This document shows positions 59,779-64,000 of a stretch of 64,000 nucleotides of DNA, in pieces. The position numbers and the translations under genes are program-made. A model generated the notes under the pieces. That model did no database searches and had not been told where the DNA came from. It worked only from the letters and a program-made list of their open reading frames with translations. The DNA is from Microbulbifer pacificus (GTDB lineage: Bacteria > Pseudomonadota > Gammaproteobacteria > Pseudomonadales > Cellvibrionaceae): contig NZ_CP137555.1 of the NCBI RefSeq assembly GCF_033723955.1, positions 1,709,501 to 1,773,500 on the forward strand, read 5' to 3'. How positions within the stretch are numbered: position 1 is the first letter of the stretch; each line of letters begins with the position of its first letter.

Positions 59779-60633
59779 TTAATGTTCCTGATCACGAACG
59801 CCGTTAACAAGTGTTCCTACACCCTGAACCTCGACTTCGACCTTGTCTCCCGCCTTCAGTAAATTCTTCGTGGTAAATCCAATGCCTGCGGGCGATCCTG
59901 TCACGATGACATCGCCAGGTTCAAGCCAGGTAAACTCTGAGATATACGAAACCAACTCTGCGAACCCAAAAATTAGATCCTCGATAAACATTTCTTGTAC
60001 CAGATCACCATTGAGCCTTGTTGTGAGACTAAGTGCTGAGGCATCAACTTCGTCGCTGGTAACCAAATATGGACCGAACCCACCGCTTCGGTAAGCATTT
60101 TTTCCAGCTGTGACCTGATTGGATGACATCTGATACTCGCGCGCACTGCCATCGTTAAACGGTGCGAAACCTGCAACACAGTCCATGGCCTTCGATATGG
60201 ATACGTTACGGGCGCGTTTTCCGATGATTAGGGCGATTTCACCTTCATAGTCAAAAGCATTTTCTAGTGCTGGCTTTTCCAGGTCCTGCCCGGACGGTAC
60301 CAATGTTGCTGAACTTCGCAAAAATAGAATTGGTTTTGATGGCTTTTCCTCAAGCCGAAGTGCCGCCTTGACCTCCTCAAAATGAGAATGTGTGTTCAAG
60401 CCTACACACCAGATCGTTCCGGGATTTGGAATCGGCGGCAATAGCTCAACCTCATCGATAGAGATAACCGAATTACTAGCTGCTACGGCAGCGTGAGCGG
60501 ACTCCATAGCTGGCCGTCCTGCGGCAAGAAAGCTCTTTAAGTCAGGGGCAATGTCAGTGAGATCAACGATATAGTCACCCCGAATAGCACCGAACCCGGT
60601 CTTGCCCTTATTTCTGTAACTGCCAAATTTCAT
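59779..60633 (-). CDS. Fumarylacetoacetate hydrolase family protein
   Basis: The start at ATG 60633 (GAGG upstream) gives 284 aa beginning MKFGSYRNKGKTGFGA, the family N terminus. The FAH fold is clear: GTIWCVGLNTHSHFEE near residue 70, the metal-binding Glu pair in FDYEGEIALIIGKRA near residue 115, and PGDVIVTGSPAGIGFTT near residue 237. These proteins hydrolyse or decarboxylate acylpyruvates or oxo-dioic acids after ring cleavage. Together with the bicupin this suggests a ring- or chain-cleaving route in the 44-60 kb cluster. Confidence 0.92.
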   Translation of the reverse strand: MKFGSYRNKGKTGFGAIRGDYIVDLTDIAPDLKSFLAAGRPAMESAHAAVAASNSVISIDEVELLPPIPNPGTIWCVGLNTHSHFEEVKAALRLEEKPSKPILFLRSSATLVPSGQDLEKPALENAFDYEGEIALIIGKRARNVSISKAMDCVAGFAPFNDGSAREYQMSSNQVTAGKNAYRSGGFGPYLVTSDEVDASALSLTTRLNGDLVQEMFIEDLIFGFAELVSYISEFTWLEPGDVIVTGSPAGIGFTTKNLLKAGDKVEVEVQGVGTLVNGVRDQEH

Positions 60634-60987
60634 TCTTCGAACCTCTGTCAATACTGAAATACCGACGCGTAATATTAATCCATGGCACATTTGCTTTATT
60701 ACGGCTATGCAAGTAGCGAAATCGGCGCTCCCGAATCACGAGGAATCCAATTAGCTGGATCCCTACCGGGACAGTTCAATCGCTCTGCCCCATTGTCAAT
60801 ACACTCGGTGCATTAACTACTTTGCACAGTGGGGTAAGCAAGCTTGCCACCGCGGGCCAAGTTCTACATCGGCGGGTAGCCCTTCAATCGCCTGATACCG
60901 TAATTATCAAACAGAGCACGAGCCTCTCGCGCTCCCAGCTTGCCTTTGTGTGGATCTGTTGAAGTAAAAGGAATCACTAATCTACTA
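60634..60987. other. Gap between FAH and fcs genes
   Basis: About 350 bases without a supported gene. It should hold the promoter of the leftward FAH-ligase unit. None of the T(G/A)ATATATCA sites seen elsewhere in the cluster occurs here, and no clear terminator for fcs is visible. Confidence 0.5.
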
Positions 60988-62487
60988 TTAGGCAACACTC
61001 ACTTCCTTGTTGTCCCGGTATTGCAGCCGAAGGCTAGACTTCAATAGTTTACCGGCACTGTTACGTGGCAATTCCGCTATTCGTTGAGTTACCTTTGGTA
61101 TTTTGTAGCGGGCTAGTTTTCCGGACAAAAATTCCGAAAGTTCTACCGCAGTTACCTCACTGGTATCGCTGACGTAAAACACACAGCCTACTTCCCCCCA
61201 CTTTTCGTCAGGAATACCTATCACGGCGACTTCCTTGATGCCGGGATACCGCACCAACAGTGCTTCGATTTCCGCGGGATACACGTTTTCCCCACCAGAA
61301 ATAAACATATCTTTTTTGCGATCGACGATATAAAAGTAACCGTCTTTGTCGATGCGGGCGATATCCCCACTTCGGAACCAACCGTCTTCGGTAACAGCCT
61401 CTCGATAATCCTCATCCCGGCCCCAATATCCTACGGTCATGTTAGGGCCGCGAATCTGTAGTTCACCTGATTCACCTGTGGCCAGGGGGATGCCCGTAGG
61501 ACCGACGATCCTGGCCTGAACACGTGGCGTCGGAACGCCAACCGATCCGGCTTTAGCGGCGATGATGTCCAGGTCGAGCGGCATACCGAACACCGTGCCA
61601 CACTCGGTGCTGCCGTAGCCGTCAACGATAGGGATACCATCGTGCACCCACTCCATGATCCGAGCCGCGGAATGCGGTGCACCACCAGTAAACAGGGCCT
61701 TGAGGTATTTCAACTGAGAAGGGTCATAGGCATGCTGTGTGCGCAGGGAAAGTGCCATTTGCGGCACGCAGAAGTAGTGACTGACTCCCAGCGTCGGGTC
61801 TCCCAGTCGTTCCAAGGTGCGCTCGGGAACGAAAGCATCCGAAATTAATAGGGTTCCGCCCAACATAATCGGCGCGCGTACAGAGGTGACCAGGCCAATC
61901 ACATGGAACATTGGTGACTCGCAGAGAAACACACTGCCAATACTTACTTGCCCCAGTAGAGCAAAGTTCAGTGCCGTCTCGCCGATATTGCGCTCGGTCA
62001 GCATCGCGCCCTTGGGGCGGCCGGTGGTACCCGAGGTGTATAACATCAGCGAGGGCGTATCAATGCTCACAGGCTCAGACTGATAGGGAGACAGTGCCGA
62101 TGCTTGTTCAAGTAGCTCGTCGATATTGAAATACTCAATCCCCAGGGCTTTGGCCAACTGGTCAGCCACGAGTAGACGTGGCTGACAGTCATCGAGAAGA
62201 CCATATATTTCTGCCTCTGAGAGGCGCCAATTTAAAGGGACAAAGATCATGCCGGTACGTGCGCAGGCTAAATGAAGAATAATCATTTCCGCACGATTGC
62301 GAGACAGGCACGCCACACGCTCGCCCGCGACAACGCCGCGGTCGAGTAGAAATGTGGCGCAACGGGCGACTAGATCTTCGAACTCTGAGTAGCTCAGAAC
62401 CAGATTATGAGCCAGATCGCGGATAGCAAGCTTGGTTGGTCTTACTGTTGCGTTGTATTTAACATAATCCATGGTATCGGATCTCAT
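60988..62487 (-). CDS. fcs: Feruloyl-CoA synthetase-like AMP-forming acyl-CoA ligase
   Basis: The 499-aa ANL enzyme has A3 LYTSGTTGRPKGAML near residue 150, A5 GYGSTECGTVFG near residue 294, GWFRSGDIARIDKDGYFYIV near residue 374 and the terminal NSAGKLLKSSLR catalytic Lys. General sequence alone would not fix the acid, but the gene lies 23 bases after ech and vdh, so activation of ferulate, coumarate or caffeate to the CoA ester is strongly suggested. An internal ATG at 62472 is an alternative start. Confidence 0.88.
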   Translation of the reverse strand: MRSDTMDYVKYNATVRPTKLAIRDLAHNLVLSYSEFEDLVARCATFLLDRGVVAGERVACLSRNRAEMIILHLACARTGMIFVPLNWRLSEAEIYGLLDDCQPRLLVADQLAKALGIEYFNIDELLEQASALSPYQSEPVSIDTPSLMLYTSGTTGRPKGAMLTERNIGETALNFALLGQVSIGSVFLCESPMFHVIGLVTSVRAPIMLGGTLLISDAFVPERTLERLGDPTLGVSHYFCVPQMALSLRTQHAYDPSQLKYLKALFTGGAPHSAARIMEWVHDGIPIVDGYGSTECGTVFGMPLDLDIIAAKAGSVGVPTPRVQARIVGPTGIPLATGESGELQIRGPNMTVGYWGRDEDYREAVTEDGWFRSGDIARIDKDGYFYIVDRKKDMFISGGENVYPAEIEALLVRYPGIKEVAVIGIPDEKWGEVGCVFYVSDTSEVTAVELSEFLSGKLARYKIPKVTQRIAELPRNSAGKLLKSSLRLQYRDNKEVSVA

Positions 62488-62510
62488 CCCCGGTCATTAA
62501 AACAGCCAAA

Positions 62511-63347
62511 TCAGGATTCCGTGGATCGATCATAGGCACCCAGTCCTGGTTTGTATGTTTTGTCATCGATAAACTGTTTAATACCTTCCTTACGCCCTTC
62601 ACCATCGAAGAAGTTGGCAGCTTCCTGGGCGCGTATCAGGTAATCCTCTGCGTTGTCGTATGTCATTTCCATAACCCTTCGGACAGCGTCCTTGGTTGCT
62701 TTCAGAGCGACCGGATTCTTTCCGAGAAGCACCGTGGCTACTTCGGTTACTCTGTCTTTAAGTGATTCTGCGGGCACAGCCTCATTGATTAATCCCCACT
62801 TGGCTGCCGTTTTACCGTCAATATTTTCACCCATTAACGCGTGGTACATAGCGTTGCGCATGGACAGAAGATTGGTCGCTACCTTTGTTGCGCCGCCGCC
62901 GGGAAGAATGCCCCAGTTGATTTCACTCAATCCAAATTGGGCGTCCTCTGCCGCAAACGCGAGATCACAAGAATGCAATGGACCATAGCCGCCACCGAAG
63001 CACCAGCCATTTACCATGGCAATCGTTGGCTTGTGGTACCAGCGCAGGCGACGCCACCAACCGTAGGCTTCACTCTGTGCCTGGCGGATTGCGCCGAGGC
63101 CCCGCGCTTCGGTTTCACGGAAATATTCCTTAAGATCCATGCCGGCACTCCAGGACGTGCCCTCGCCAGTTAGCACCAGGACACCGACATCATCGCGATA
63201 CTCGAGGTGATCAAGTACGCGCATCATCTGGCGATTTAGCTTGGGGCTCATACAGTTGCGCTTTTCCGGTCGATTAAACTTCACCCACGCAATACCACCT
63301 TCAATGGTGTAAGCCACGGTATTTTCTTCTGTTCTATCCACTGCCAT
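62511..63347 (-). CDS. ech: p-Hydroxycinnamoyl-CoA hydratase/lyase
   Basis: The 278-aa crotonase-family enzyme hydrates feruloyl-, caffeoyl- or coumaroyl-CoA and splits off acetyl-CoA to give vanillin or the corresponding benzaldehyde. It matches the HCHL type in SWSAGMDLKEYFRETEARG near residue 71, GWCFGGGYGPLHSCDLAFA near residue 119 and GLSEINWGILPGGGATK near residue 142, with the catalytic Glu. ATG 63347 has AGGAA at a good distance; an ATG at 63362 is less likely. It is flanked by vdh and fcs in one operon. Confidence 0.95.
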   Translation of the reverse strand: MAVDRTEENTVAYTIEGGIAWVKFNRPEKRNCMSPKLNRQMMRVLDHLEYRDDVGVLVLTGEGTSWSAGMDLKEYFRETEARGLGAIRQAQSEAYGWWRRLRWYHKPTIAMVNGWCFGGGYGPLHSCDLAFAAEDAQFGLSEINWGILPGGGATKVATNLLSMRNAMYHALMGENIDGKTAAKWGLINEAVPAESLKDRVTEVATVLLGKNPVALKATKDAVRRVMEMTYDNAEDYLIRAQEAANFFDGEGRKEGIKQFIDDKTYKPGLGAYDRSTES

Positions 63348-63391
63348 TCTTTTCTTCCTCATTCGATATTCAAAAAATCAGTGATAACTTA

Positions 63392-64000
63392 CTAGATAGG
63401 AAAGTGTCCGGGCTGGGTTTCCACTGTAATCCAGCGCATCTCCGTAAACTGGTCGATACCGGCCTTGCCGCCAAAGCGGCCATAACCGGAAGCCCCCACA
63501 CCACCAAATGGCATTTGGGCTTCATCGTGTACGGTAGGGCCGTTCACATGGCAAATGCCGGAGTGGATTTGGCGCGCCACACGCAGCCCCCGAGCCGCAT
63601 CGCCACTAAACACCGCGGCACTTAAGCCGTATTCGCTGTCGTTGGCTATACGGATTGCATCTTCCTCGTCCGCGGCGCGGATCAAGGCGCATACCGGCCC
63701 AAAACTTTCATCGGAATACAGTGCCATTTCTGCGGTGATGCCATCGATCAGAGTGGCGGGCATCAAAACGGAATCTCCTTTACCACCAGAGAGAATCTTT
63801 GCGCCCTTGTTGATAGCGTCGTCGATCAGTGCGTTCACTTTTGTCACCGTGGATTGATCAACAACGGCGCCGAGTGGTGTCGTGCCCTCGCGGGGATCCC
63901 CGGTCCGCATATTTATCACCTTCTCAGCCAATTTTTTCGCGAATTCATTTGCGACCGCGTCGACCACAATCAGTCGCTCGGTGGACATGCAGATCTGGCC
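63392..64000 (-). CDS. vdh: Vanillin/aromatic aldehyde dehydrogenase, C-terminal part
   Basis: The frame runs off the window at 64000, so only the last 202 residues are seen. It begins with GQICMSTERLIV, which contains the catalytic Cys of the ALDH family. It continues with the cofactor/active-site Glu segment YSDESFGPVCALI and the late MPFGGVGASGYGRFGG motif. The neighbourhood (ech and fcs immediately downstream) identifies it as the aldehyde dehydrogenase that turns vanillin or 4-hydroxybenzaldehyde into vanillate or 4-hydroxybenzoate, the latter being the PobA substrate. Confidence 0.92.
   Translation of the reverse strand, partial: GQICMSTERLIVVDAVANEFAKKLAEKVINMRTGDPREGTTPLGAVVDQSTVTKVNALIDDAINKGAKILSGGKGDSVLMPATLIDGITAEMALYSDESFGPVCALIRAADEEDAIRIANDSEYGLSAAVFSGDAARGLRVARQIHSGICHVNGPTVHDEAQMPFGGVGASGYGRFGGKAGIDQFTEMRWITVETQPGHFPI

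Overview
The window reads as chromosomal DNA of a free-living, probably marine gammaproteobacterium of the Cellvibrionales/Microbulbifer type. This is inferred from the housekeeping order rsmA-apaH, prkA-yeaH-spoVR, folK-folB-tsaD and rpsU-yqeY-dnaG-rpoD, from the GC-rich codon use, and from a family of structured intergenic repeats. No species can be named from the sequence alone.

Layout. 1-23.9 kb is a conserved GC-rich core: the pdxA tail, rsmA, apaH, galE, the prkA/yeaH/spoVR stress operon, an HTH plus receiver-like regulator, a candidate small RNA, cca, folM-like, a phosphoribosyltransferase, an old-yellow-enzyme reductase, folK, folB, tsaD, the macromolecular synthesis operon, dgkA and an autotransporter. 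At 24 kb lie a truncated tRNA(CAU) and then an intact tRNA(CAU) whose anticodon loop holds a 245-nt group I intron. From 24.5 to about 32 kb there is an AT-richer accessory island: a decayed type I restriction gene, an XRE / 182-aa protein / SF2 helicase cassette that looks like a defence module, an IS3-family remnant, and an MFS/DeoR/acetyltransferase group.

32-43.7 kb is a compact aromatic catabolic block. 4-hydroxybenzoate is hydroxylated by PobA to protocatechuate. LigAB cleaves that at the 4,5 position, and LigC, LigI, GalD/LigU, LigJ and GalC/LigK take it to pyruvate and oxaloacetate. AraC and LysR regulators and two accessory oxidoreductases accompany the block. 61-64 kb (fcs, ech, vdh) feeds this block: hydroxycinnamates such as ferulate or coumarate are activated and cleaved to aldehydes, which are oxidised to benzoates.

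Between them, 44-60.6 kb holds a second catabolic gene set whose substrate I cannot name: an SDR, an LLM flavin monooxygenase, a fused indolepyruvate:ferredoxin oxidoreductase, an alpha/beta hydrolase, a signal-less type I binding protein, a quinone oxidoreductase, a bicupin, a Nudix hydrolase, a flavin reductase, an acyl-CoA ligase and an FAH-family hydrolase. Five copies of an operator-like motif around T(G/A)ATATATCA sit in its promoters and point to one regulon. An AT-rich sulfatase-like lipoprotein gene with an altered active-site motif interrupts it. The strongest unusual signals are the tRNA group I intron, the T(G/A)ATATATCA regulon with its unassigned pathway, and the helicase cassette.
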